A stretch of DNA of 42,278 nt from positions 1 through 42,278 of the forward strand of contig NZ_JAHLEM010000105.1 of the NCBI RefSeq assembly GCF_018883605.1. The letters are read 5' to 3'. Shown here piece after piece: positions 1 to 7,997 of this stretch. The stretch comes from Streptomyces niphimycinicus (GTDB taxonomy: Bacteria > Actinomycetota > Actinomycetes > Streptomycetales > Streptomycetaceae). The notes under the pieces were generated by a model that made no database searches, was not told the origin of the DNA, and worked only from the letters and a program-made list of their open reading frames with translations. A program made the translations under genes and the position numbers. The number at the start of each line of letters is the position of its first letter. Within the stretch, counting starts at the first letter, position 1.

Positions 1-26
1 ACCACCACCCACGAAAGGCAACGACC

Positions 27-995
27 ATGACCACAGCACGCCCCGCCCTCGACCCCGAACTGCATGAACTCCTGGCCGACATGCCGCTGATGTCCCAGCT
101 CAGCGCTGAAGTGCTGGCGCAGGTACGCCCCTTCTCCTCGATGCCCGTCGAACCCCTCCTCAAAGGCCGCGCGATCGACCGGCGCGAGGTCACCGTTTCG
201 AGTCCGGACGGCACCCCGATCCCCTTGTCCGTCTTCAGCCCCGCGAACACCGATCGCACCACCGCCGCACCCTGCGTCTACTGGATGCACGGCGGCGGGA
301 TGGTCATGGGCGACCGCTTCTCACAGATCGACATCCCGCTGGAGTGGCTCGACGAGTTCGGCGCCGTCGTGGTCTCCGTCGACTACCGGCTCGCACCCGA
401 GGCCACCGGCATCATCCCGGTCGACGACTGCTACCAGGGACTGCTCTGGATCGCCGGCCACGCCGCCGAACTGGGCATCGACCCCGCCCGGATCATCGTC
501 GCAGGCGCCAGCGCGGGCGGCGGCCTAGCCGCCGGCGTCACCCTGCTGGCCCGCGACCTCGGCACCCCGACGATCGCCGCCCAAGTCCTGATCGGCCCCA
601 TGCTCGACCACCGCAACACCACCACCTCCAGCCTCCAGTACTCGAACGGGCCCGGCGTCTGGACCCGCGAGATGAACGGATTCGGATGGCGCTGCCTCCT
701 CGGCGACCTCACCGACGACGAGATACCCGCATACGTCTCACCCGCCCTGGCCCACGACCTCGCGGGCCTGCCGACCACCTACATCGACACCGGCTCCGCC
801 GAAGTCTTCCGCGACGAGGACACCGATTACGCCACCCGCATCTGGGCGGCCGGCGGCCAGGCCGAACTCCACGTCTGGGCAGGCGGCTTCCACGGATTCG
901 ACGCCCTGTACCCGCAGGCGCACATCTCGGCCACGGCCCGCCGAACCCGCACCGACTGGCTCGCCCGAATCCTGCCCACGAACCCCGCCGCATAA
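27..995 (+). CDS. alpha/beta hydrolase, HSL-type esterase/lipase
   Basis: 322 aa, cytoplasmic (no signal peptide). It belongs to the hormone-sensitive-lipase branch of alpha/beta hydrolases, which hydrolyse short-chain esters. The oxyanion-hole motif HGGG is at residues 88-91, the nucleophile elbow GASAGG places Ser162, and the acid/base pair is probably Asp263 (FRDED) and His289 (GFHGF). The N-terminal 40 residues form the usual helical cap. The ATG at 27 follows GAAAGG at a normal distance. The gene stands alone in the window; the substrate cannot be read from sequence. A second, diverged member of the family lies at 29646-30617. Confidence 0.93.
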   Translation: MTTARPALDPELHELLADMPLMSQLSAEVLAQVRPFSSMPVEPLLKGRAIDRREVTVSSPDGTPIPLSVFSPANTDRTTAAPCVYWMHGGGMVMGDRFSQIDIPLEWLDEFGAVVVSVDYRLAPEATGIIPVDDCYQGLLWIAGHAAELGIDPARIIVAGASAGGGLAAGVTLLARDLGTPTIAAQVLIGPMLDHRNTTTSSLQYSNGPGVWTREMNGFGWRCLLGDLTDDEIPAYVSPALAHDLAGLPTTYIDTGSAEVFRDEDTDYATRIWAAGGQAELHVWAGGFHGFDALYPQAHISATARRTRTDWLARILPTNPAA

Positions 996-1151
996 CGCCA
1001 CCGAAAACCTGATGATGCAGTGTGCACGAGCTTGGCGCCGAACGTCTCGGGTCACTCGACCTGCTGAGACCCCGGGGAACAGGCGGCACGTGACGCGGCC
1101 GTTCTCCACGCTTCGAGATGTCGAGTACCGAAGAACGAGAGAACGGCGGCT

Positions 1152-1690
1152 GTGCATGAGTCTCCCCGTCGTTGGGTCCGCAGGCGAGGCATTGAGCGTC
1201 TTGTCCCGCTTTCGGGTCGAGCTTTACGACTGTCTCTACGCCCGCGCTGGCCGGCCTGCCGCTACCGAAGGCGGCCGACGGCCGGATCGTGCCGGCCGTG
1301 GATGTCAGCAACTGGCTCCGCTCTGCTGCCCCGACCAGCGAGGACCGGCTGTTTTGGCACGTCTACGGGCGCGGCGACCGCAGCTCGGACCAGTTCGTGC
1401 CCGGCTGGCGCTACTCCTTCGTCACCGCCCTGGAGACAGGCCGCACCTCCTGGACCACGCTGCTGGACGCGGTGCCCTGGGGTCGGCGGACGACACGACC
1501 ACCCTCACCGCTGCCCAACTGCAAGTGCTTGGTAACGAGGTTGGTGCAGGCCCGGCAGTGGCAGGCAGGAGACCCGGAGATCTGGATCGTGATGGACTCC
1601 GGCTACGACGTCGCCTATCTCTCCCACGCCCTGGCGGACCTGCCGGTCGTGCTGGTCGTCTGGTCGTCTGGTCGGCCGACTGCGCTCGGA
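1152..1690 (+). pseudogene. decayed transposase remnant (DDE-type, same family as 22849-23481)
   Basis: No frame is open across this stretch, but successive frames read as pieces of one actinobacterial transposase: an N-terminal piece (LSVLSRFRVELYDCLYARA), then LAGLPLPKAADGRIV, AVDVSNWLRSAAPTSEDRLF, HVYGRG, PGWRYSFVTALETGRTSWT and DPEIWIVMDSGYDV. The N-terminal third is shortened by an internal deletion and the frame shifts at least twice after about 1480. The piece from PGW to GRTSWT is nearly identical to the related remnant near 23000. The family is recognised from memory as the transposase group common in Streptomyces. It cannot encode a working enzyme. Confidence 0.75.
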
Positions 1691-1693
1691 CCG

Positions 1694-1828
1694 GCGACCT
1701 GGCTGACGATCTGGACGGATCTCGGACGTGCGCCCCGCACGATCGATGCCTACGCCCGCGGGCCGGCCGAGTACCTGCTGATGTGTGAAAGGGAAGCCGT
1801 CGACGCGGTCACACGCGGGCGGCACCGA
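1694..1828 (+). pseudogene. tyrosine recombinase N-terminal fragment
   Basis: In the frame that begins at 1289, residues from about 138 read WLTIWTDLGRAPRTIDAYAR and then EYLLMCEREAVDAV. This is the SAM-like core-binding start of actinobacterial XerC/D-type integrases that accompany transposons. The junction with the transposase remnant falls near 1690, inside the same open frame. The catalytic domain (R..HxxR..Y) is absent. What remains is a recombination scar joining two unrelated mobile-element genes. Confidence 0.6.
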
Positions 1829-2537
1829 GCCGCACGGCACACGGTCCGAGCGAGGAACCGACCCCTGAGTAGTACATCGGTCAGAGTCCCTCCCGGCCGA
1901 GCCGTCGCACAGCAGACCGGCCGGGCGGATGGGGGCGCTCGTCACGTGGGCTTCGCGGTGTCCTCGCACTACGCCGTGGCCCTGGCGGGTCCTGCGAGAC
2001 TGCCAACAGGACTGAAGCCGGGCCCGGATGCCCTGCCAAACCGATCAACGACCTCGATATCGTGGTGTCCGAGGAGGCTGCCCGCTTCCGGTGATTCCTC
2101 GGGCGGGCGGCCCGTCCGGGCCGGGCATTGACCATCGTCACCTCCTGCTCCGCAAAGCCGCCTGGCTCGATCGGGTCACACGCGAGCAGGAAATGGGTCA
2201 GCAGCTCGGCGGCATCCCGCCGCGCAGGTCAACTCGGGCAGCGGACAATGGCCCGGAGCGTCCCGAACCCTGGCGGTCACGTCCAACGACGAGGTCACAC
2301 AGGTCCTGCCCGCCGCCGACCTGACCAAGGAGAAAGACCCGGACGGTCACCAACAACACCGACGGCGTCGCCGTCTGGGTCCGGTCGGCCCCCTCCTGCG
2401 ACCCCTGCTCCACCTGGCAAGAGCCTCGGGCCCGCGCTCCGTGGCCGATCGACGGCAGGCCGTGCGCCCTCACCTCGCCTTCGGCACGGCACGCCCGGGT
2501 AAGGAGACGTCCGGAGGCGAGGTCCCCGATGCGGCCG
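1829..2537. other. no intact gene; degenerate sequence
   Basis: About 700 bases with no gene I can support. Short stretches look like former coding sequence: around 2140-2200 a frame reads LLLRKAAWLDRVTREQE, like the start of small Streptomyces proteins of the LLLRKAA type, and around 2345-2410 another reads TVTNNTDGVAVWVRSAPSCD. Neither has a full open frame, and I cannot name the second. It sits between the mobile-element scar and the 3' end of the S9 peptidase gene. Confidence 0.5.
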
Positions 2538-4424
2538 TCAACCGTGTCGTCCGCCCAGATGCCGGTGCAGGAATCGATCGGCGGCTCGGTACATCTCGAT
2601 TTGGTTGTCCGGGTTCAGGAATCCGTGCCCTTCGTCATTCTTGACCATGTACTCGACATCGACCCCACGCTCCCGCAGCGCGGCGACGATGTTGTCCGAC
2701 TCGGCCTTCACGACGCGGGGGTCGTTGGCGCCTTGCACCACCATCAACGGTGCCTTGATGTGTTCCACCCGGGTGATCGGTGAGCGGGCCAGCATGTCGG
2801 CCTCCTGCTCGGGATCGGCGGGGTCGCCGACGTAGCGGTACCAGTTGGCGACCAGCCCGGGTTGGAGGAACGGGGGCATCGAGCGCATGACGTTCGCCAG
2901 GTTCGAGATGCCGACGTAGTCGATGGCGGCCGCGAAGCGGTCCGGGGTGAACGCGACGCCGACGAGCGCGGCGTAGCCGCCGTAGGAACCGCCGAAGATC
3001 CCGATCCGGTCGGGGTCGGCATAGCCCTGGGCGACCGCCCAGTCGACGGCGTCGAGCAGGTCGTTCTGCATCGCGCCGGCGAACTCCCCGATCGCGGCCT
3101 GCATATGGGCCTTGCCGTAGCCAACGGAGCCGCGGAAGTTGACCTGGAGCACCGCATAGCCGCGGTTGGCCAGGAGCTGTGCCTCGGGGTCGAATCCCCA
3201 GCTATTCCGGAACCACGGGCCACCGTGGACCAGCAGCACCATCGGCAGCGCGAACGGCTCGATCCCCACCGGCAGCGTCAGGTACGACGGCAGGGCCAGC
3301 CCGTCCCGCGCGGTGATCGTCACCGGCTTCATGGGGGCCATCGCGTCCGGGTCGAGGTGCGGACGGGAGCGGAACAGCAGCCGGCTCTCGCCGGTGGTGT
3401 GGTCGTAGTAGTAGGTGACCTCGGGGTTGCCGTCGTCGACGAAGTTCGCGACCCACCGCTGCCCGCTGTCGTCGGACGACAGCGCGTCGATGTCCCCGTC
3501 GGAGAGTGCCCGCAGCTTCCGCAGTACCGCGGCGAATTCCGGGTCCACCGGGCGGATCTCTTGTCGTTCTCCGAGGTAGCACACGCCGAGCAGCGCGCCG
3601 GTACGCGGGTTACGGATCAGCGGCGACGACAGACCGGCGACGGCGCGACGGGCTCCGTCGAGGTCCAGGGTCGGGTGGCTGTCGACCTCGGTCTCCACTC
3701 CGGTGGTCAGGTCGACCCGGACCAGGCGAGTGAGATCGGTGCCTTGCATGGACCCGATCCAGACACCGGCTCCGTCGGCGGCCATCTCGAACGGCTGGAT
3801 ACCCATCGGGTAGTCGGCGCCGTTGAAGGTGGTGATCAGCTCGAGTTCGCCCGCTGTCGTGTTCCAGCGCGACAGCGCCATGTCGCCTTCCGCGGTGAGG
3901 GTGCGGGCGAACAGCTCGCCGTCGGCACCCCACATCCAGTCGTACACATGGCCCGGGTTCTCGGCGAGAACGGTGAGTTCACCGGTCGCGATGTCGATCT
4001 CCGCCAGGTCGAACTCCTCGACCTTCCTGGCGTTGAGCTGCACGATCGCCTTGCCGGGACGTTCGATGGGCAGGTTCACATCCAGGACCTTTATCCCGGG
4101 GAAGGGCGTGAGGTCGACCACGGGGGCGTCCGGATCGTCGAGGTCGACCCGGTGGACGTGCCAATTCTCGTCGCCGCCGGTGTCCTGGGTGTAGAGCAGC
4201 CAGCGTGGGTCGTCGGTCCAGTAGTACGTGCTCACACTGCGGACGTCGTCAGCGGTCACGCAGCGTGCGTCGGTGTCGCTGTCGACGCCGCTCACCCACA
4301 CGTTGAGCCGGTTCTTCCACGGCGCGAGGTAGGCGATCCGGGTTCCGTCCGGTGAAATCGTGGCCGTGGTGCGCTCGGGTGGGCCGAAGAGTGCTTCGAC
4401 CGTGATCAGTTCTGGCAGTGCCAT
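2538..4424 (-). CDS. S9 family serine peptidase (prolyl oligopeptidase / acylaminoacyl peptidase type)
   Basis: 628 aa, cytoplasmic. The N-terminal two thirds (about 20-360) form a beta-propeller of WD40-like blades that gates access. The C-terminal alpha/beta hydrolase domain (about 365-625) carries GGSYGGY with nucleophile Ser480, Asp568 in GANDPR and His600 in DEGHGF. The family cleaves short peptides or N-acylated residues. I chose ATG 4424, not the longer open frame, because GGAAAGGAAG lies just upstream and the product then starts MALPELITVE, as homologues do. A MerR-type promoter (4711-4741) points toward the gene but would give a leader of about 290 nt containing a merR stub, so another start site nearer 4424 is possible. 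Confidence 0.93.
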   Translation of the reverse strand: MALPELITVEALFGPPERTTATISPDGTRIAYLAPWKNRLNVWVSGVDSDTDARCVTADDVRSVSTYYWTDDPRWLLYTQDTGGDENWHVHRVDLDDPDAPVVDLTPFPGIKVLDVNLPIERPGKAIVQLNARKVEEFDLAEIDIATGELTVLAENPGHVYDWMWGADGELFARTLTAEGDMALSRWNTTAGELELITTFNGADYPMGIQPFEMAADGAGVWIGSMQGTDLTRLVRVDLTTGVETEVDSHPTLDLDGARRAVAGLSSPLIRNPRTGALLGVCYLGERQEIRPVDPEFAAVLRKLRALSDGDIDALSSDDSGQRWVANFVDDGNPEVTYYYDHTTGESRLLFRSRPHLDPDAMAPMKPVTITARDGLALPSYLTLPVGIEPFALPMVLLVHGGPWFRNSWGFDPEAQLLANRGYAVLQVNFRGSVGYGKAHMQAAIGEFAGAMQNDLLDAVDWAVAQGYADPDRIGIFGGSYGGYAALVGVAFTPDRFAAAIDYVGISNLANVMRSMPPFLQPGLVANWYRYVGDPADPEQEADMLARSPITRVEHIKAPLMVVQGANDPRVVKAESDNIVAALRERGVDVEYMVKNDEGHGFLNPDNQIEMYRAADRFLHRHLGGRHG

Positions 4425-4611
4425 GGAACTTCCTTTCCACGCGGCCGCGTATGGCCGTCCTGGTCGGGGGTTGGCTGAATGTACTGCGGGGCAGGGTGGG
4501 TGCCGAATCCGGCGGTGGGTGACGCCGCACCGAGGTGTCCGGACTCCGCCGGTGAACCGCACCGCGCCGCGCGGGGTGTGCAAACGGTCGAGACCCGGAG
4601 CCCGGTGTCTG

Positions 4612-4704
4612 TCAGCGCGTACACCTGGCGCGTTCCGTACGGTGGTGGTGCCGCACGGCGCGGGTGGTGATGCCGACGATGCCGACAAACGCTCCGATTC
4701 GCAT
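4612..4704 (-). pseudogene. MerR-family regulator, N-terminal stub
   Basis: A 30-codon open frame reads MRIGAFVGIVGI, then TTRAVRHHHRTE, and stops. This is the winged-helix start of MerR regulators (consensus MRIGELA..VGVTPRAVRHYHRIG). The effector half is missing and the remaining 190 bp before the S9 gene has no recognisable MerR sequence. The ATG lies only about 7 bases downstream of the -10 box, so the intact gene was probably read from a leaderless transcript. Too short to function. Confidence 0.62.
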
Positions 4705-4710
4705 GGGACC

Positions 4711-4741
4711 AGTAGAAACGTTGTCGTTACGACAAGGTCAA
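4711..4741 (-). promoter_or_regulatory. MerR-type promoter with palindromic operator in a 19-bp spacer
   Basis: On the minus strand: -35 TTGACC (4736-4741), -10 TCTACT (4711-4716), and a 19-bp spacer. The spacer contains the perfect 15-bp palindrome TTGTCGTTACGACAA (4721-4735). An overlong spacer holding a dyad is the hallmark of promoters that MerR proteins activate by untwisting DNA. It reads into the merR stub and then the S9 peptidase gene. Confidence 0.65.
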
Positions 4742-4751
4742 GCTGGAGCGT

Positions 4752-5150
4752 TGCTGCCGCAATGGTGCTCTGCACGTCGACCTGCACGCGGCCCCGCTGG
4801 AGCACCTGCGGGACAAGCTCCCGGCCACAGCGTCAGGTCGAGCCGCCTCATTACTGTGGCGGATCGGTCACCGAACCGGCCCGCTGACCGAGTATCAGCG
4901 GCGCTTCTGCGCCGCTTACGGCCGCCAGCGGCTCGTGCCGCTGCTGGACGCTCTCGACCCCGTCACCGGTCTCGGCCCACCCGGCCCTCACGACGCGATC
5001 GGTACCGACGAGGCACCCGACGCGCGTCGCACCGCTGCCCTGGCCAGACTGCTCGCCGACGCCCTGTCAGACGGCAAGGGCCAACTCGTCCTCACCGAGC
5101 AGGTGCTGGACCGGCATCTGCATCACCTGCCACCAGCCCTTGCCCAGCAG
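4752..5150 (+). pseudogene. lantibiotic dehydratase (LanB-type) internal fragment
   Basis: An open frame without a plausible start reads LHVDLHAAPLEHLRDKLP, ..GPLTEYQRRFCAAYG, RLVPLLDALDPVTGLG and a following acidic helix region. This matches the segment of LanB-type glutamyl-tRNA-dependent dehydratases containing EYHRRF..RYG..LVPLL..LDP.TGLG. Family members are about 800-1000 aa; only about 130 aa remain. There is no precursor peptide, cyclase or elimination domain nearby, so this is a leftover and not a lanthipeptide cluster. The frame runs on to a stop at 5276 through DNA that is antisense to an ISL3 scrap. Confidence 0.6.
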
Positions 5151-5186
5151 GACACACACGACACCAAGATCGAGACGAACCTAACG

Positions 5187-5310
5187 GAGTCCTCCTATCA
5201 GCACCCCGCGCAGTTCGGCGGTGGTGTGGCGCCTGATCTGCGAGAACATCTTGTTGGCGAGCTGGACGACGTGTAGGTGGTCCACGACCACGATGGCTCC
5301 CCAGGAGTCG
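5187..5310 (-). pseudogene. ISL3-family transposase scrap
   Basis: On the minus strand a frame reads AIVVVDHLHVVQLANKMFSQ followed by IRRHTTAELRG, the conserved block around the second catalytic Asp of ISL3-type DDE transposases (consensus VVDHFHVVQLANKM.S.VRRR). Everything before and after is lost. It abuts the LanB fragment and probably marks the break that truncated it. Confidence 0.6.
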
Positions 5311-5477
5311 GGTGCGCACGGCGGCCCGGTGGGTACGGCATCATGCCGGGGCGTGACCGAGCGGCCGCGCTCGCCGGTGTCCGCTACGACGCGGACGCCG
5401 AGGCGGAGGTTCGGCCGCGGACGGCACGGGACTCCGGTCACGTGATGCCGGGGTCCTGTGCGTGTGCGGATGTCGGC

Positions 5478-6200
5478 TCAGCCGCAGCAGTCGCAGCCGG
5501 GGCGGCAGCCGCACATGTCTGTCCCGGTGTCGGCGGAAGGGACCTCCGCGGCGGCGGGTGTCGCGCAGCAGCCCTTGCCCAGCCAGGCGTCGCGGCCTTC
5601 CTTGACGGCGATGGCGGCGATGACGAGGGCGGCGATGGGGTCGGCCCAGGACCAGCCGAGGGTGGCGTTGAGAACGAGGCCGGCCAGGAGGACGGCGGAG
5701 AGGTAGGTGCACAGCAGGGTCTGTTTGGAGTCGGCGACCGCGCTGACGGAGCCGAGTTCGCGTCCGGCCTTGCGCTGGGCGGCGGACAGGAACGGCATGA
5801 TGGCCAGCGACAGGGCGGCGATGACGATGCCGGGGATCGAGCGGTCGGCCTCGCCGGCGCCGACCAGGGCGCGGACCGCGTCGAAGGCGACGTACGCGGT
5901 GAGCGCGAAGAACGACACCGCGATGATCCGCAGGGTGGTCTTCTCCCGCGCTTCGCGGACCGCGTGGTCGCGGGCGGAGAACTGCCAGCCGACCGCGGCG
6001 GCGGAGGATACCTCGATGACGGAGTCCAGGCCGAAGCCGATCAGCGCGGTGGAGGAGGCGATCGTCCCAGCGGTGATCGCGACGATCGCCTCGATCACGT
6101 TGTAGCTGATGGTGGCCGCGACCAGCAGCCGTATCCGCTTGGCGAGGACGTCACGGCGGGCCGGGGCCGGACCTATGCCGATGGGTATCTCGGCGGTCAT
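5478..6200 (-). CDS. CDF-type cation transporter with Cys-rich tail
   Basis: 240 aa membrane protein of the cation diffusion facilitator type, which exports divalent metals. Helices span roughly residues 20-45, 50-70, 85-108, 120-145, 155-185 and 188-205. The metal-site helix contains GLDSVIE, as in the short CDF subgroup lacking the cytoplasmic domain. The last 20 residues hold CGC..GCDCCG, a likely metal-binding tail. A longer open frame reaches 6491, but ATG 6200 is right: it follows the arsR stop by one base (TGAgATG), implying translational coupling. The partner repressor suggests metal-induced expression; which metal is unknown. Confidence 0.88.
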   Translation of the reverse strand: MTAEIPIGIGPAPARRDVLAKRIRLLVAATISYNVIEAIVAITAGTIASSTALIGFGLDSVIEVSSAAAVGWQFSARDHAVREAREKTTLRIIAVSFFALTAYVAFDAVRALVGAGEADRSIPGIVIAALSLAIMPFLSAAQRKAGRELGSVSAVADSKQTLLCTYLSAVLLAGLVLNATLGWSWADPIAALVIAAIAVKEGRDAWLGKGCCATPAAAEVPSADTGTDMCGCRPGCDCCG

Positions 6201-6201
6201 C

Positions 6202-6537
6202 TCAGCAGCAGCCCTTCTCGTCCGCGTCCACACAGGTCTTGTCGGCCTCGACCGCCAACACGGCGGTGCGCAGGTCGTCCAGCGCGTGGCCGAGGCGATC
6301 GTCGGCGAGTTCGTAGCGGGTGCGGCGGCCGACCGGCACCGCGACGACCAGGCCGCAGTCGCGCAGGCACGCCAGATGGTTCGACAGCCGGGTTCGGGAG
6401 ATCTCCAGGGTGTCGGCGAGGTCGGCGGGATGGGCCGGGGCCTGGCGCAGGGCGAGGAGGATCCGGCAGCGGATCGGGTCAGCGAGGGCACGGCCGAACC
6501 GCGCCAGCACCTCGATGTCAGCAGCGAGAGTCAGCAC
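6202..6537 (-). CDS. ArsR/SmtB-family metal-sensing repressor (CmtR-like)
   Basis: 111 aa winged-helix repressor. The recognition region reads RCRILLAL followed by SRTRLSNHLACLRDCGLV. That helix holds the HLACLRDCGLV motif seen in CmtR-type sensors, where paired Cys residues bind Cd or Pb, and the C-terminus adds CVDADEKGCC as further ligands. The GTG start at 6537 gives VLTLAADIEVLARFG, matching homologues; the frame extends to 6993 without support. It precedes the CDF gene by one base. The repeats TGAATTC/GGATTCAG just upstream (6552-6570) are a possible autoregulatory operator. Confidence 0.85.
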   Translation of the reverse strand: MLTLAADIEVLARFGRALADPIRCRILLALRQAPAHPADLADTLEISRTRLSNHLACLRDCGLVVAVPVGRRTRYELADDRLGHALDDLRTAVLAVEADKTCVDADEKGCC

Positions 6538-6995
6538 ATCACCGACAGTACACTGAATCCTGAATTCACAAAACCTTGCATCCGCGGACCGGAGACGCGT
6601 GCGGAAATCAGCGGAACCGTGGTTACTCCACCGTCCCCGCGTCCGCGAACTACCGGTTCGACCCGGCGACGCGAGTACCAACCTTCGCCGGCTGCGGCTG
6701 AACGTCACCGTGAACACGGGCTGGACGGCGGACCAGTTCAGCGAGGTGGAGGCACATCTGGTTGGAGTCGACCGGTTCCACGACACCCACAGCGGCCCGT
6801 CCCCAGCGGACGGCCCCGCTCTCCTGCGCGGCCGGAGACCACCCCGACGCTTTGCTGTTTCTTTACAACTCGGTTCGCCGCAAAACCGTCTCTCCCTCTG
6901 GAATCCAGGGCATCGCAAGCGCCCTGTTCGTGATCTCCCGTGCCCGGTCATCCGGGCACACCCGCCGTCAACTCCCTCCGGAGAGAACCGCACTC
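6538..6995. promoter_or_regulatory. divergent intergenic region between arsR-like and M28 genes
   Basis: 458 bases with no gene I can support. The left end must hold the promoter of the ArsR/CDF pair; near 6550-6575 the minus strand has TTGTGA, two TTCAG repeats and TACTGT. The rest (6600-6960) has open frames in both directions without recognisable homology and may be eroded coding sequence. The M28 ribosome-binding site GGAGAG is at 6979-6984. Confidence 0.4.
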
Positions 6996-7937
6996 ATGCA
7001 CTCGATCAACACCTCAGGTCTCCACTTAGCCGCTCGTCGCACGCCCCGGCCCCGCACGTCCTCCGGCCTGCGCCGCGCGACCGCAGTCCTCGGCCTGTGT
7101 GTCGCCCTCGTGGCCGGCGCCTCCACCGCCATGGCCGAACCCCGCACCGGCCTCACCCCGCCCGTCGTCACCGCGGATCAGGTCATGCCGCATCTGGACG
7201 CACTTCAGCGAATCGCGGACCGCAACGGCGGCAACCGCGCCCACGGCACCCAGGGCTACCGCGACTCGGTCGCCTATGTACAAGCCGCGCTGGACAAGGC
7301 CGGTTTCCGCACCACCCTGCACAGCTTCACGCACGACGGCGCCACCGGCTACAACCTCATCGCGGACTGGCCCGGCGGCGACCCCGAGCACATCCTGTTC
7401 GCCGGGGCGCACCTCGACAGCGTGGAGACCGGCCCCGGCATCAACGACAACGGCTCCGGCTCCGCAGCCCTGCTCGCCACCGCCCTGGAGGTGTCCAAGG
7501 CCAGTCTCAAGCCCAACCGCCATCTGCGTTTCGCCTGGTGGGGCGCCGAGGAAGGCGGACTGTCAGGATCCCGTGCCTATGTGCGGGACTTGTCCGCCGC
7601 CAAGCGCGACCGGATCGACGTCTACCTGAACCTCGACATGGCCGGCACCAAGGGCAACAACCGGCCGTGGCTCGTCGTCCACGACGACCCCGCGGCGGCC
7701 GAGGCGTTCGAGGGGTACTTCGCCGCCCGGAACCTGCCCACGTTCGAGATCGGCATCGGCGGCAGCGACCATGTGTCGTTCGGCGAAGCAGGTATCCCGG
7801 TGGGCGGCTTCGCCACGGGGATCGACGACTGCATCCACGAGGCGTGTGACCGCGTCGAGAACGTGGACCCGGTGACCGAGACCACCAGCACCAACGCGTT
7901 CATCAGTACGGTCTGGCAGCTCGCCGCGCGCCGCTGA
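6996..7937 (+). CDS. secreted M28 zinc aminopeptidase
   Basis: 313 aa. A twin-Arg-free Sec signal peptide (basic n-region, hydrophobic 28-44, cleavage about AMA-EP at 47) exports it. The mature part is the two-zinc aminopeptidase fold of Streptomyces griseus aminopeptidase: His139 (GAHLDS), Asp151 bridging (INDNGSG), Glu185 base and Glu186 ligand (WGAEEGG), Asp214 (LDMAG) and His259 (SDHVSF). A C-terminal disulfide is likely between Cys279 and Cys284 (CIHEAC). It would remove N-terminal hydrophobic residues from peptides outside the cell. The open frame extends up to 6762, but ATG 6996 has GGAGAG upstream and begins the signal peptide. It lies 60 bp upstream of the M1 peptidase on the same strand. 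Confidence 0.92.
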   Translation: MHSINTSGLHLAARRTPRPRTSSGLRRATAVLGLCVALVAGASTAMAEPRTGLTPPVVTADQVMPHLDALQRIADRNGGNRAHGTQGYRDSVAYVQAALDKAGFRTTLHSFTHDGATGYNLIADWPGGDPEHILFAGAHLDSVETGPGINDNGSGSAALLATALEVSKASLKPNRHLRFAWWGAEEGGLSGSRAYVRDLSAAKRDRIDVYLNLDMAGTKGNNRPWLVVHDDPAAAEAFEGYFAARNLPTFEIGIGGSDHVSFGEAGIPVGGFATGIDDCIHEACDRVENVDPVTETTSTNAFISTVWQLAARR

Positions 7938-7997
7938 CCCGGTCCCGGCCTCTCGACACCCCCGAACATCCCCGAACACCCCCGAAGGAGCGGACGC

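Noticed and set aside
4752..5310. A lanthipeptide biosynthetic cluster
   Set aside because: Only one short internal dehydratase fragment is present; no precursor peptide, cyclase, protease or exporter nearby.
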